Origin: Cyclobacteriaceae bacterium
GTDB lineage: Bacteria; Bacteroidota; Bacteroidia; Cytophagales; Cyclobacteriaceae
Assembly (NCBI GenBank): GCA_023151255.1
Contig: JAKLJG010000004.1
Span: forward strand, 1 to 64,000
Direction of reading: 5' to 3'
DNA length: 64,000 nucleotides
The translations under genes were made by a program, and so were the position numbers. Shown here in pieces: positions 25,815 through 34,011 of this stretch. The notes beneath the pieces were generated by a model, which was not told where the DNA came from, did not search any database, and saw nothing but the letters and a program-made list of their open reading frames with translations. The first letter of the stretch is position 1. The number at the start of each line of letters is the position of its first letter.

Positions 25815-26210
25815 TCAATTATCGAGCGCTCCTTCATCTATCCATTTTTTTATCAGCGCAATTTTAAGAGGTGTCATGGGCCCGGACGGTGGCATAGTAT
25901 TGCCGTCATCGCTTTTGCCTTCCAGCATCTCTATCAGTTCACTCCCTTCAGCATTACCAGGTATGACATCTCCCTCAAGGATGAGATCCGCTATTGATTC
26001 ATACGCATAACCTTCACGAAGATCCGGTGCAACTTCTGTTGGGTTGTGGCACGATGCACACTCGCCCGTAAGAATGGGTTGAATGTCCAGAGCAAACGAC
26101 ACATTGTCTTTCACAACGATTTCATCATTAATTTTGTCATTATCGCAGGCGCCCAGTAGAAAGCTCACTGCAGCAGCAAGAACAAGGATTGGTTTGTTTA
26201 ATTTTTTCAT
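25815..26210 (-). CDS. Cytochrome c-like lipoprotein
   Basis: The ATG at 26210 gives 131 residues: signal with lipobox LLGAC, then a heme-binding CASCHN near 55-60. The later segment MPPSGPMTPLKIALIKKWIDEG carries the axial-ligand Met and the C-terminal helix typical of the planctomycete-type/DUF1924-like short cytochromes c. It is probably attached to the periplasmic face of a membrane. As the most upstream gene of the module it may be the terminal electron carrier. Confidence 0.82.
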   Translation of the reverse strand: MKKLNKPILVLAAAVSFLLGACDNDKINDEIVVKDNVSFALDIQPILTGECASCHNPTEVAPDLREGYAYESIADLILEGDVIPGNAEGSELIEMLEGKSDDGNTMPPSGPMTPLKIALIKKWIDEGALDN

Positions 26211-26292
26211 AACATTTTTATTTAGTTTGACATCAGATTTTATTAGTAAACATTTTTTTCTATCCATTATCTAACAAAACAAAGGGCGGTTC

Positions 26293-27393
26293 TCACATAT
26301 CCATCCCCTCCATCGCACCGCCACCTTGTTTTACTTTCCATGCACTGTTTAATAAATAGGCACCGGATGTTACTACACGGTCGCCTGCCATTAATCCACT
26401 TAAGATTTCCACCTCGCGTTTGTTGCTGATACCGGTTTCAACCATGCGTTGTTCAAACATGCCATCCGGTGTTTCAATCCAAACCGTGGTAAAATTCTCC
26501 AACAGTATCGCAGATTTCGGAATCACCAGGGTCTCTTTCCTGTTGCGTTTTAAGTAGACATAGGCCATCAAGCCAGGCTTATAATTTCCTTTCTGATTAT
26601 TAACTTTAATGCGCACCAGATTGATCTTTGTATTGTCCTCAAGTCGCGGGTTATCGTACACAATCTCACCTTTGATGCGTTCGCCCGGAAAAGCTTCAAA
26701 TTCCACTTCAAGAGTCGGTGACTGTTTCAGGTAATTGAGCTCACTGCTGTATAATTGGGCTTCGATCCATAAGCTATTTAAGTCTGCCAGCCTGAACATA
26801 GGGCTACCGATCTCCGTGTACTCACCTTCGCGCACGAGCAATTCGGACAAGTACCCGCTGCGGTTAGAGTAGAAGGTGATCAGTGGAGAAATGCTTTTCG
26901 TTTTTTCAAGCTCGTTGATTTGTTTTTCCGTCAGCGTCCAAAGTTCAAGGCGTCTGCGGGCTGCTTCGACCATCCTTTGGGTAATCTCCTTTTGAGTGGT
27001 TGCTTTTTTATTTTCGTTGATAGCGAGCAGGTATTCATTTTCGTATGACAGAAGTTCTTCACTATAGATACTGTATAGGGGATCTCCGGTTTTTACATAG
27101 GTGCCAGGGTTGCGCACAAATAGTTTGTCGATTCTGCCCTTTACACGGGAGCTGACGATATTGATATTTCTTTCATCAACCGCAGCGGTGCCAATCAGTG
27201 TTGTTTCTTCAAAGATTGTTTTGATTTGCGCAGTATCAATCTGAATGTTAGCCACGACTCTTTCCTGTTCTGTTAAGGTGAGCATCGCTTCATGCGCATC
27301 GCCATGTCCTTCGTGCGCCTGTTCTGGTTTTTTTTCGCAGGATGCTGAGAGGGCGAGAATTATTAGGGCTATATAAATCGTATTTCTTTGCAT
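26293..27393 (-). CDS. RND efflux periplasmic adaptor, CusB-like lipoprotein (second adaptor)
   Basis: 366 residues. Lipobox SASC near 16-19, then a His/Glu-rich patch EQAHEGHGDAHEA that could bind metal. The membrane-fusion domains are in the usual order: barrel-sandwich (VKGRIDKLFVRNPGTYVKTGDPL), helical hairpin (ENEYLLAINENKKATTQ), beta-barrel (WIEAQLYSSELNYL) and membrane-proximal domain (VVTSGAYLLNSAWKVKQGG). Family role: links the inner-membrane CusA pump to an outer-membrane channel. It lies 3 bases after a second adaptor gene, which is unusual for a Cus operon. Confidence 0.88.
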   Translation of the reverse strand: MQRNTIYIALIILALSASCEKKPEQAHEGHGDAHEAMLTLTEQERVVANIQIDTAQIKTIFEETTLIGTAAVDERNINIVSSRVKGRIDKLFVRNPGTYVKTGDPLYSIYSEELLSYENEYLLAINENKKATTQKEITQRMVEAARRRLELWTLTEKQINELEKTKSISPLITFYSNRSGYLSELLVREGEYTEIGSPMFRLADLNSLWIEAQLYSSELNYLKQSPTLEVEFEAFPGERIKGEIVYDNPRLEDNTKINLVRIKVNNQKGNYKPGLMAYVYLKRNRKETLVIPKSAILLENFTTVWIETPDGMFEQRMVETGISNKREVEILSGLMAGDRVVTSGAYLLNSAWKVKQGGGAMEGMDM

Positions 27394-27396
27394 GAC

Positions 27397-28617
27397 TCAC
27401 TCTGGTTTAACCAAACTTTCACGATCCATCAAGTACCCGGCATCCAGTGCTACTTCATCATCAGCCTCCAATCCACTCAACACGGTTACCCTTCCTTGCG
27501 AAACCGGGCCAAGCCTTACAAACTGAATTTGCAATATGTGAGTACCCTCTTCGGTTTGCCCGACTTTTTTCCAAACGGCCTGCCTTCCACCTAAGTACAG
27601 AATGCTGGTTGCAGGCAACGTCAACGACTCTTTTGTTTCTGGATAGATGGTAGCTTCTAATAGCGAATTGATACGGAGGTTTCTATCAGTATTTGACAGA
27701 TACAATCTTACCTGGATGAACTTCTGACCTGTTGCATATTGTGGCTCGATGTATCGCACAATAGTCCTAATTGGTTTATCAGGAACTAACTCACTTATCA
27801 ATGTTACACTGTCATTCAGTGCTATTTCATCCTGATGAAGATTGTCCACGGACAGAATACCCCACACCTCACGAAGATCATTGATCCAAAAGAGCGTTTG
27901 CCCTGGCGAAATGTATGCTCCTTCACGGATTGGTCCGGAGGCTGAATTTGTAGAAGATGAGGCCGGCTGTTTTTGCTGGGAACCTGAACCCATTCCACCA
28001 CCCATTTTACTTCCTCCCGAAGAAGCCATTGCCGTTCCCGTTAGGGACATTTGGGTTGATGGCGAATAAAAAATGTATCCGTCATAGGCGCTGTAAATGG
28101 AAAGCGTTAAGGATGCCTTGCCTGAATCTACAATCTGCTTTATTTGAGCTTCGGTTATTCCCAGAAGTTTAAGTTTATGGGCAGCACGCTTTGGAAGTTC
28201 ACCATCCGGGTCAACTTTTTGTGCGTACAAAAGTTCTTCCTGATACGTATTAAGATCAGGGCTGTATAGGTCAAGTATTTTATCACCTTTTCGCACAAAT
28301 TGATTTTCATATTTCACATAAAGCCTTTCGATACGACCGCCTACCCGTGCAGATACCTGGTTACTCCTGCGTTCGTCCAGGGAAATAAATCCATAGGCGA
28401 TTACCGGACTTGATTGAAGTTGCTTTGCTGGCTTTACAAGGGTTTGACTTGAAATAACTTTCCGGTTCGTTGGCTCGGCCGAAATGGAAAGAGCTTTTTG
28501 GCTTGCATCATCACCCGGTTGAGATCCTTGCTTGCCGTGCTCATCATGCGATTCTTTTTTACACCCGTAAAAGAGTATGGATAAGCCGACCATTATATAT
28601 AGAGTGATTTTTCCCAT
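27397..28617 (-). CDS. RND efflux periplasmic adaptor, CusB-like lipoprotein (first adaptor)
   Basis: The ATG at 28617 (MGKITLYIMVG) gives 406 residues and sits 4 bases after the CusA C-half stop. An in-frame TTG five codons upstream is a poorer start. Lipobox FYGC, then a short His-containing linker. Adaptor domains are present (ARVGGRIERLYVKYENQFVRKGDKI, LREVWGILSVDNLH). Residues about 185-215 form a low-complexity Met/Gly/Ser/Gln insertion (GGSKMGGGMGSGSQQKQ) in the hairpin/sandwich region. Met-rich segments in CusB bind Cu(I)/Ag(I), so copper or silver export is plausible. It acts in the periplasm with the split CusA. Confidence 0.88.
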   Translation of the reverse strand: MGKITLYIMVGLSILFYGCKKESHDEHGKQGSQPGDDASQKALSISAEPTNRKVISSQTLVKPAKQLQSSPVIAYGFISLDERRSNQVSARVGGRIERLYVKYENQFVRKGDKILDLYSPDLNTYQEELLYAQKVDPDGELPKRAAHKLKLLGITEAQIKQIVDSGKASLTLSIYSAYDGYIFYSPSTQMSLTGTAMASSGGSKMGGGMGSGSQQKQPASSSTNSASGPIREGAYISPGQTLFWINDLREVWGILSVDNLHQDEIALNDSVTLISELVPDKPIRTIVRYIEPQYATGQKFIQVRLYLSNTDRNLRINSLLEATIYPETKESLTLPATSILYLGGRQAVWKKVGQTEEGTHILQIQFVRLGPVSQGRVTVLSGLEADDEVALDAGYLMDRESLVKPE

Positions 28618-28621
28618 GATG

Positions 28622-30556
28622 TTATTCTTCAATGTCTAATACTTTGAGTGTTCCGGTTTTTTTCAATTCATATTCCCTGACCACCTGGTAGAATACCGGC
28701 AGCACTACAAGCACGAAAATGGTCGAAGAAACCAGGCCGAACACAAACGGTATGGCGATGGGCTTCATCACATCACTGCCAGTACCCGTTGAGATGAGTA
28801 TCGGGATTAAACCCAGGATGTTGGCAAGCACGGTCATAAGCAATGGCCTTACACGGGGTACAGCACCTTCGAAAATGGCATTATGCAGGTCTTCTTTTTC
28901 AATTACCTGGCTAGTTTCACTCTTACTTCCCACCAAGCGTTTGATGGAATCATTCATATAAGCGATCATCAATACACCCGTCTCTACAGCTACTCCGAAC
29001 AAGGCAATAAATCCCACGGCTACGGCCACAGAAAAGTTTACGTTGTAGAAGTACAATGAATAAACCCCGCCAACCAACGCAACCGGTACGCTTACAAACA
29101 CAATAATTACTTCACGAAATGTGTGGAACGTGATGTAAAGGATGATACCGATAACCAGCAGGGTAATAGGAATGATGATCATTAATCGTTTTTCTGCCCG
29201 CACCTGGTTTTCGTATTGACCGCTCCACTGGATGTAGTAGCCCTTTGGGAGTTTTTTAAATTGCTCATCGATTTTTGCTTTCGCTTCATTTACAACACTT
29301 CCCATATCACGGCCTCGCACGTTGAACAACACTGTTCCGCGAAGTCTCGTGTTTTCCGAATTGATCATGGGTGGTCCTTCTACTACCGTAATGTCTGCCA
29401 GTGCAGACAGGGGAACAACACCGTACGAAGATGTTTGTACAGGCACGCGCTTAATCTCATCAAGATCATTTCGATAATCTTGTGCTAGTCTGACTGTAAT
29501 GGTGAAACGCTCGCGTCCTTCAACCGTGTTGGTTAGGATCATACCACCTAAAGCTGTTTCAATAACCATGTTTACATCTTCTATGCTGAGCGCATAGCGG
29601 GCAATAGCTTCGCGGTTGATTTTTATATTAAGGTATTTTCCCCCGGTGAGTTGCTCCAGGTAGAGGTCGGTTAGTCCATCAATGCCCCTTAGCGCTTTTT
29701 CAATTTCTGCTGTAAGGATGAATAGTGAGTCGAGATTTGAGCCGAATACTTTCACTCCAACATCGGTACGAATACCAGTAGAAAGCATGTTGATCCGGTT
29801 TATGATTGGCTGTGTCCATCCGACCACCACTCCAGGGATACTGACACGCTCGTTCATCTCCGCGATGAGTTTTTCTTTCGTCATCCCTTCTCTCCATTTT
29901 GATTTTGGTTTGAGCACCACAATGGTTTCAATCATCGCCATCGGAGAGTTGTCTGTAGCCGTATAAGCACGTCCTGCCTTGCCCAGTACATTTTCTACTT
30001 CGGGGATGCTCTTCAATATGCGATCCTGTATTTGTATTATTCGTTTAGCCTCCGCGTTGGAAACATCGGGTAAAGTGACAGGCATCATCAATAGGGAACC
30101 TTCATCCAATGGTGGCATGAACTCAGTGCCTAAATTGAGTACAAAAGGTGTACTGCCAGCAACTAACACAAAGCAGATTGCAAGAGTTACATATTTGAAT
30201 CGCTGGCAAAGGCGTATAACCGGTGTATAAATTCTAACAAAGAAGTTCGAAACCGGATTGCGGCTCTCCGGCACTAACCGTCCTTTTACAAATATCCTCG
30301 CCAGCATGGGCGATACGGTTATGGCCAACAAGGCGGCACCCAGCAGCGAAAATGTTTTCGTCAATACTAACGGAGAAAATAATTTGCTTTCCTGGCCTGT
30401 GAGAAAAAGAACCGGGGCAAAAGAGACGATCATAATGATCACTGAGAAGAAGATAGATCGCCCAACTGTCTTGGATGATTCTTCTATAATGGTCACACGT
30501 TCTTCATCAGAAATTTCTTTGGTGTGCCCTATACGTTGTTTTTCAGTTGTTTTCAT
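28622..30556 (-). CDS. CusA/CzcA-type RND pump, C-terminal half (split gene)
   Basis: 644 residues beginning MKTTEKQRIGHTKEISDEER. It starts in the cytoplasmic loop after TM4, then runs through TM5-6 (IFFSVIIMIVSFAPVLFLTGQE), the second periplasmic domain (NLGTEFMPPLDEGSLLMMPV) and TM7-12 (ALFGVAVETGVLMIAYMNDS). This is the C-terminal part of a single CusA of about 1045 residues. It overlaps the N-terminal half by 14 bases in another frame. The join lies next to an A7 run. Either a frameshift (real or sequencing) or a two-polypeptide pump explains it. Confidence 0.85.
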   Translation of the reverse strand: MKTTEKQRIGHTKEISDEERVTIIEESSKTVGRSIFFSVIIMIVSFAPVLFLTGQESKLFSPLVLTKTFSLLGAALLAITVSPMLARIFVKGRLVPESRNPVSNFFVRIYTPVIRLCQRFKYVTLAICFVLVAGSTPFVLNLGTEFMPPLDEGSLLMMPVTLPDVSNAEAKRIIQIQDRILKSIPEVENVLGKAGRAYTATDNSPMAMIETIVVLKPKSKWREGMTKEKLIAEMNERVSIPGVVVGWTQPIINRINMLSTGIRTDVGVKVFGSNLDSLFILTAEIEKALRGIDGLTDLYLEQLTGGKYLNIKINREAIARYALSIEDVNMVIETALGGMILTNTVEGRERFTITVRLAQDYRNDLDEIKRVPVQTSSYGVVPLSALADITVVEGPPMINSENTRLRGTVLFNVRGRDMGSVVNEAKAKIDEQFKKLPKGYYIQWSGQYENQVRAEKRLMIIIPITLLVIGIILYITFHTFREVIIVFVSVPVALVGGVYSLYFYNVNFSVAVAVGFIALFGVAVETGVLMIAYMNDSIKRLVGSKSETSQVIEKEDLHNAIFEGAVPRVRPLLMTVLANILGLIPILISTGTGSDVMKPIAIPFVFGLVSSTIFVLVVLPVFYQVVREYELKKTGTLKVLDIEE

Positions 30557-31832
30557 CGCTTGTGTTTTTTTGTAGTACCCGGTTAGTCAGTGACCGGTAA
30601 GCATTTTCGGCCATTACAATTCCAGGATCAACGACATCACCTATCGCAAGGGCGATTCCACCCAACGACATAATGTTAGACGTTACTCCGAAAACCTTCA
30701 TCAGGATAAACCCTATCAGGACGGAAAGCAAAATAGAAGCAATGGCGACAAGGCCGCTTCGTACGTGGAAGAGAAAGAGTACAACGACTACCGATACAAT
30801 CAGTATTTCCTGCCACAACGCTTCGGACAATGTGTTAATTGAATCATCGATAAGTCCGCTGCGGTCATAAGCAATATGAAATTCAACACCTTCTGGAAGG
30901 CCCTTTTTAAATTCCTCTATCCTCACCTTCACGCGCTCAATAACGTCTTTGGCATTCTCACCATAACGCATCACGACAATACCACCAACCGCTTCACCTT
31001 CTCCGTTTTCTTCGATGATTCCCAATCTTAATTCACCACCCATTTGGATGTGGGCAACATCCTTCAACCGAATCGGTATAGAGCGATATGTTCCAACAGA
31101 AATGTTCTCGATATCTTCTGGTGTCTTGATGTACCCAAGTCCACGGATCATGTAACCCATGTCGTTCATTTCAAAGAGACTACCACCGACATCACGGTTA
31201 TTATTGACAACCGCTTTCGCTACGTCCATCAGGGGTACTCCATAATAGATGAGCTTATGCGGATCAATGGCTACCTGGTATTGTTTTTGAAATCCTCCAT
31301 AGGAAGCCACTTCACTTACCCCCGCCACATTTTGGAGAGCAAATTTTACGTACCAATCCTGTAAGGCGCGTAGTTCTCCGAGATTGTAACCATCTCCCTT
31401 TAACGTGTACCAGAAAACGTGTCCGATGCCGGTGCCATCCGGGCCAAGGGTGGGCGTAATACCAGGTGGCAGAAATTTCTGCGCGTAGTTCAATCGCTCT
31501 AAAACGCGGGTGCGCGACCAATAGATTTCTGCATCATCTTCGAAGATCACGAAGATGAAACTCATGCCAAACATGGATGCCGCACGAATGGTTTTTATTT
31601 TGGGAATACCCTGAAGGTTTGTTACCAGCGGATAGGTGATTTGGTCTTCGATGATCTGCGGATTCCGACCCATCCATTCTGTGAACACGATGACCTGGTT
31701 TTCGGACAGATCGGGAATTGCATCAACAGGAGTTTCCCTGATAGAATAAATTCCTCCAATAGTAATCATCACGATGCCGATCAAAACCATGAATCGATTG
31801 TGAATGGCCCAACTGATTATTTTTTCTACCAT
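30543..31832 (-). CDS. CusA/CzcA-type RND pump, N-terminal half (split gene)
   Basis: 429 residues. TM1 (FMVLIGIVMITIGGIYSI), periplasmic porter part (PVDAIPDLSENQVIVFTEWMG), then TM2-4 (LIVSVVVVLFLFHV; IALAIGDVVDPGIVMAENA). The TM4 aspartate of the proton relay is present (GDVVDPG). The protein ends 17 residues later (RSLTNRVLQKNTSDENN), in the cytoplasmic loop where a normal pump continues to TM5. Reading on through the A7 run (minus strand CTACAAAAAAACAC) in a shifted frame joins it to the C-terminal half with no intervening stop. Family role: proton-driven Cu(I)/Ag(I) or Zn/Cd/Co efflux. No TolC gene is in this operon. Confidence 0.85.
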   Translation of the reverse strand: MVEKIISWAIHNRFMVLIGIVMITIGGIYSIRETPVDAIPDLSENQVIVFTEWMGRNPQIIEDQITYPLVTNLQGIPKIKTIRAASMFGMSFIFVIFEDDAEIYWSRTRVLERLNYAQKFLPPGITPTLGPDGTGIGHVFWYTLKGDGYNLGELRALQDWYVKFALQNVAGVSEVASYGGFQKQYQVAIDPHKLIYYGVPLMDVAKAVVNNNRDVGGSLFEMNDMGYMIRGLGYIKTPEDIENISVGTYRSIPIRLKDVAHIQMGGELRLGIIEENGEGEAVGGIVVMRYGENAKDVIERVKVRIEEFKKGLPEGVEFHIAYDRSGLIDDSINTLSEALWQEILIVSVVVVLFLFHVRSGLVAIASILLSVLIGFILMKVFGVTSNIMSLGGIALAIGDVVDPGIVMAENAYRSLTNRVLQKNTSDENN

Positions 31833-31894
31833 AAATTGCTGTACGTTAAAAATCGTTTTGTCCTCGTGTCTTGTGTCAAATTATTCTGGCTATT

Positions 31895-31909
31895 TTTTAT
31901 ACTTAATTG
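31895..31909. promoter_or_regulatory. 15-bp element shared with the promoter at 34679 (candidate AraC site)
   Basis: TTTTATACTTAATTG is identical to 34679-34693. It sits 63 bases upstream of the CusA N-half start, between that gene and the AraC regulator stop. Both copies are upstream of minus-strand genes. Flanks on the minus strand (GTGGCAA and ATAGCCA) are only roughly like the 9-bp direct repeats around the other copy. Confidence 0.45.
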
Positions 31910-31926
31910 CCACCTGATACTTTCCG

Positions 31927-32709
31927 TTAGTGTTGACAAATCAAATAGCCCTTATTACCCCGGTCATCCTCAATGGTGTAAAGGGCATTGTCTCCCAGCG
32001 AATTTGGTGTTTCGTCAAAGCGATAAACCTCTTTTATCGTCACATCTTTTACGCGCTTTGAATTGCCTGCTACAATTATTTTATTCTTGTGTATGTCAAA
32101 GGCATTGACAAATCCCTTGGTGTGAATTTCAGCAAGGACCTCCATCAGTGATTTGTGAGAGTGTTCCGTGCGTTGCAACTTTTTATACTCGCGTACCGAA
32201 AAGCCTGTGACCTTCCTAAATTGCGATGAAAGATGCTGCACGTTGGTGTAGTGCAGGCGATCTGCTATTTCATTTAGCGTGAGTTGGTCTTCCCGGAGCA
32301 GTCTCTTCACCCGTTCAATTCGTTGTCTAATCAAATAGGCCTCAATTGTAATTTTTTCTGTACGACTGAATAGTTTGCTCAGGTTATAGTAATTCTTCGA
32401 CAATCGCTTCTCTACAAAGTCTGAAAACTTGCCAGCCTTGTCATGCTGTTCGATATCATCGAGGTATCGCCTTACCTCCAGTTTGATGGATTCAATAATC
32501 TGTTCATCCTTTGAATGAATAATTTGCAGGTTGAATTCGTTAAGTCTTTTTTCCAGCAACGGGAGGATATGCTCGTTTGCTGATAAGAATGAAACTTGGC
32601 CGAGTTCGATTTTTACCCGTAAGACATTGAACTGATTTAAAATCTGACGCACTACATAAATGCAGCGATCGCAAAGCATGTTTTTGATATGCAACTTGAA
32701 TATTTTCAT
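31927..32709 (-). CDS. AraC-family regulator with HMA-like N-terminus and extra C-terminal domain
   Basis: 260 residues in three parts. Residues 1-75 are an HMA-like sensor: KNMLCDRCIYVVRQIL carries a Cys pair C12/C15. Residues about 80-185 are the AraC helix-turn-helix pair (LTLNEIADRLHYTNVQHLSSQFRKVTGFSVREYKKLQ). Residues about 190-260 add a small domain (MEVLAEIHTKGFVNAFDI, then EVYRFDETPNSLGDNALYTIEDDRGNKGYL) that resembles a roughly 100-residue Bacteroidota family often labelled phosphoribosylpyrophosphate synthetase by annotation transfer. It lies 95 bases before the CusA N-half and is its likely regulator. Confidence 0.8.
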   Translation of the reverse strand: MKIFKLHIKNMLCDRCIYVVRQILNQFNVLRVKIELGQVSFLSANEHILPLLEKRLNEFNLQIIHSKDEQIIESIKLEVRRYLDDIEQHDKAGKFSDFVEKRLSKNYYNLSKLFSRTEKITIEAYLIRQRIERVKRLLREDQLTLNEIADRLHYTNVQHLSSQFRKVTGFSVREYKKLQRTEHSHKSLMEVLAEIHTKGFVNAFDIHKNKIIVAGNSKRVKDVTIKEVYRFDETPNSLGDNALYTIEDDRGNKGYLICQH

Positions 32710-32844
32710 AACTCAACCCGATGGGTTTAAGGACTAAAAGAATGAAATGGGAAGTTTTGTTATCCTCTCAGAACTTGAGAATAGGAAACAAACATGCAAT
32801 GCTTGCTATGATTCGTAGCAGGCAGAGGCACTGAATCGAATGGC

Positions 32845-33366
32845 CTAAATTAGAAAAGTGCAGAAAAGAATAAAGATACGTTGGCCGGCCTCTCCGCCAG
32901 GCGGACCATTGGAATGGTAATCATAGATGGAAACAACCTGCAATCCTTTAAAAGACTCTACCTTGAAGATATCCGGAAGGGTAAAGGCGCTGATTACTTT
33001 AAAAGCTTCGGCATGAATCAGCGAACCCGGGGAGGCTCCAGGAGAACTAACAAGTGAGGAATAGAATTGCCGGGTGATGTCATCGCAGCAACAGCCTTCT
33101 GCCTCATTACCCTGGTCATGCTTATCATCTGTATGACTGTGGGAGTTCTGATCGTGGCCTGCGGTTGCTGAACTTCCGTGGTGTCCCTGCTCATTTTCGT
33201 GACCATGATTGTGGGAAGTAGTGGAGACAACGGTAGGCGTAGTAGGCGAAAATGAAATGATGCCCAAGTCGCACAAAAGATCACATCCGAATACTAAAGC
33301 AAATGAAACGATGACGCAAAGCGCCAGCGGGCATTTGATCTTTCGTATGGCTGAGAAACGTATCAT
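32845..33366 (-). CDS. HYC_CC_PP-like secreted His/Cys-rich protein
   Basis: 173 residues with a signal-like N-terminus. After FGCDLLCDLG there is a His/Asp-rich stretch (SHNHGHENEQGHHGSS and HDQNSHSHTDDKHDQ), then EGCCCDD, a late NGPPGG and a hydrophobic end FILFCTFLI. Order and C-terminus fit the HYC_CC_PP-type layout without a canonical HYC. The run of about 13 His in 40 residues makes divalent-metal binding plausible, but unproven. It lies 135 bases upstream of the AraC gene on the same strand and may be read with the Cus operon. Also possible: an unrelated His-rich periplasmic metallochaperone. Confidence 0.65.
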   Translation of the reverse strand: MIRFSAIRKIKCPLALCVIVSFALVFGCDLLCDLGIISFSPTTPTVVSTTSHNHGHENEQGHHGSSATAGHDQNSHSHTDDKHDQGNEAEGCCCDDITRQFYSSLVSSPGASPGSLIHAEAFKVISAFTLPDIFKVESFKGLQVVSIYDYHSNGPPGGEAGQRIFILFCTFLI

Positions 33367-33487
33367 TGCTCAATTGTTATAACAAACTAACTATTAAGTC
33401 CATCCATGCCCTATGACTTTAATTGTGTCAAGACATGATAAAAATCAGGAATCAGATCTAAAGTTATAAAAATTTTGGTGCTGGAAA

Positions 33488-33518
33488 AATAAAAAAAGCC
33501 CACCGGTTGGCGGGCTTT
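33488..33518 (-). terminator. Rho-independent terminator after the repeat protein
   Basis: Stem AAAGCCC/GGGCTTT with an internal GCC/GGC extension around 33495-33518. On the minus strand it is followed by a run of T residues (plus A7 at 33491-33497). It lies about 17 bases after the stop at 33535. Confidence 0.8.
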
Positions 33519-33534
33519 GCTTAATTCGAGCGCA

Positions 33535-33993
33535 CTATTGCTCAATATTTTCATCGATTTCTTTGGCATCTTCGCTTTCGGAACTGAAGAAACAGTGAAC
33601 CACGCAGGCATGGTCTTTTCTGTACTTATAGCCGCGTTCTACTTTGGCAACTTCCTTTCCTTGTACTTTTAGCACGCCATCTTCATCGGTTACCACGTAC
33701 CCCTTGTTTGATTTGAAACTGCCATCTTTCTGCATCGTGCCGATTATGCCTTTCCCATTTCCTGTAGTAACGTCACCTGATTTGGAAATGATGCCGATTA
33801 CTTTTCCGGTTACATCGCATATTTTACCCTTCTTAGTAATGTAGCCAAGTTGTTTCCCACTTTCATCGTACACTTTTCCATCGGCCTTTAAAACAGGATG
33901 CATTCCTCTGTGTTTAGGGGGAAGTTCCTGAGCTTTTAAGTGCAAAGAGGCAACCGTAAATAGCATTAGAAATAAGATCAAGTTTGTCTTCAT
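33535..33993 (-). CDS. Secreted protein with tandem Asp/Gly beta-hairpin repeats and Cys tail
   Basis: The ATG at 33993 gives 152 residues; an in-frame TTG two codons earlier is less likely. Signal MKTNLILFLMLFTVASLHLKAQ. Five imperfect repeats of about 13-15 residues follow: KVYDESGKQLGYITKKG, KICDVTGKVIGIISKSG, DVTTGNGKGIIGTMQKDG, SFKSNKGYVVTDEDG, and a shorter last one. Each has a G-I/Y-I-x-K/S pattern that looks like successive beta hairpins. The tail has DHACVVHCFFSSES, a possible metal-binding Cys/His cluster. No named family recognised. It is followed by a terminator and preceded, 18 bases away, by paralogue B on the same strand, so those two form an operon. Confidence 0.65.
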   Translation of the reverse strand: MKTNLILFLMLFTVASLHLKAQELPPKHRGMHPVLKADGKVYDESGKQLGYITKKGKICDVTGKVIGIISKSGDVTTGNGKGIIGTMQKDGSFKSNKGYVVTDEDGVLKVQGKEVAKVERGYKYRKDHACVVHCFFSSESEDAKEIDENIEQ

Positions 33994-34011
33994 ATTCAAT
34001 TTGATGTTTAG

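Noticed and set aside
28618-28632. TTG start for the first CusB-like adaptor
   Set aside because: The ATG five codons downstream places the lipobox normally and follows the preceding stop after 4 bases.
31927-32140. PRPP synthetase function for the C-terminal domain of the AraC regulator
   Set aside because: The domain is too short and lacks the PRPP-binding loop; the name seems to be copied by annotation transfer.
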